In this document: positions 63,965-64,000 of the stretch, one piece after another
How the letters are laid out: each line of letters opens with the position of its first letter
Numbering within the stretch: the first letter of the stretch is position 1
Source: Pseudomonas panipatensis
GTDB taxonomy: Bacteria > Pseudomonadota > Gammaproteobacteria > Pseudomonadales > Pseudomonadaceae
Direction of reading: 5' to 3'
Length of the DNA: 64,000 bases
Assembly: GCF_900099785.1 (NCBI RefSeq)
Contig: NZ_FNDS01000003.1
Span: forward strand, 124,001 to 188,000
Translations under genes and position numbers: made by a program
The notes under the pieces: generated by a model
The model's input: the letters and a program-made list of their open reading frames with translations, nothing else
Told to the model about the DNA's origin: nothing
Database searches by the model: none

Positions 63965-63976
63965 CGACGGCGCCGT

Positions 63977-64000
63977 TCAGGCCTCGCGGCCATGGGCCGC
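63977..64000 (-). CDS. Possible 3' end of a gene cut by the right edge
   Basis: The last 24 bases read on the minus strand as AAHGREA followed by TGA. A stem-loop follows. Seven codons are too few to identify a product; the call is only that a coding end is possible. Confidence 0.3.
   Translation of the reverse strand, partial: AAHGREA

Overview
The window is a chromosomal segment of a high-GC Pseudomonas, close to the P. aeruginosa group. Gene order follows, as far as I recall it, the PAO1 block from about PA1779 to PA1838 (assimilatory nitrate genes, acnB, uspL, lpxH-ppiB, glnS-cysS, folD, tRNAs, tig-clpP-clpX-lon-hupB-ppiD, fabI-yejFEBA, mltD-gloB-rnhA-dnaQ, ldcA, fimL, nudC, cysI). I see no prophage, insertion sequence, CRISPR array or rRNA. 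Nearly every base is core genome, and gene starts were set from ribosome binding sites and family lengths.

Positions 1-11.6 kb hold the nitrate assimilation block, all on the minus strand: a nitrate reductase cut by the left edge, nirD and nirB; a PP2C phosphatase-Ser/Thr kinase fusion overlapping the nitrate transporter nasA; a c-type cytochrome and a thioesterase; and the nitrate sensor/antiterminator pair nasS-nasT. The most striking structure is regulatory. nirB, nasA and nasS are each preceded by the same module: a -24/-12 (sigma-54) promoter, a hairpin with a six-base loop carrying A1 and G4, a second such hairpin overlapping the left arm of an intrinsic terminator, then the start codon. 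This is the ANTAR-protein antitermination design. Its presence in front of nasST suggests that NasT acts on its own operon.

Positions 11.6-25 kb hold housekeeping genes: acnB (with a long inverted repeat in its upstream region and a possible small RNA beyond its terminator), a DUF1289 protein, the universal stress gene uspL with a well-placed ANR box, miaE, a small lipoprotein, lpxH-ppiB, the divergent glnS-cysS pair, folD, and a tRNA-Arg/His/Leu cluster. Positions 23.6-32 kb hold the protein quality control run tig-clpP-clpX-lon-hupB-ppiD; lon has a clear heat-shock (sigma-32) promoter.

Positions 32-45 kb hold fabI at the end of a yejABEF peptide-transporter operon, an HDOD-GAF signalling protein, mltD, gloB, a methyltransferase, rnhA and dnaQ. 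Positions 45-64 kb hold ldcA with an amino acid permease, a crotonase that looks like a delta3,5-delta2,4-dienoyl-CoA isomerase, fimL-nudC, a TSUP permease, lipid-linked genes (SDR, ACAD10-like phosphotransferase, SCP2, histidine phosphatase), sohB, an AcuI-like reductase, an alpha/beta hydrolase with a tiny coupled upstream ORF opposite a TetR regulator and its double operator, and the sulfite reductase genes cysI-DUF934.
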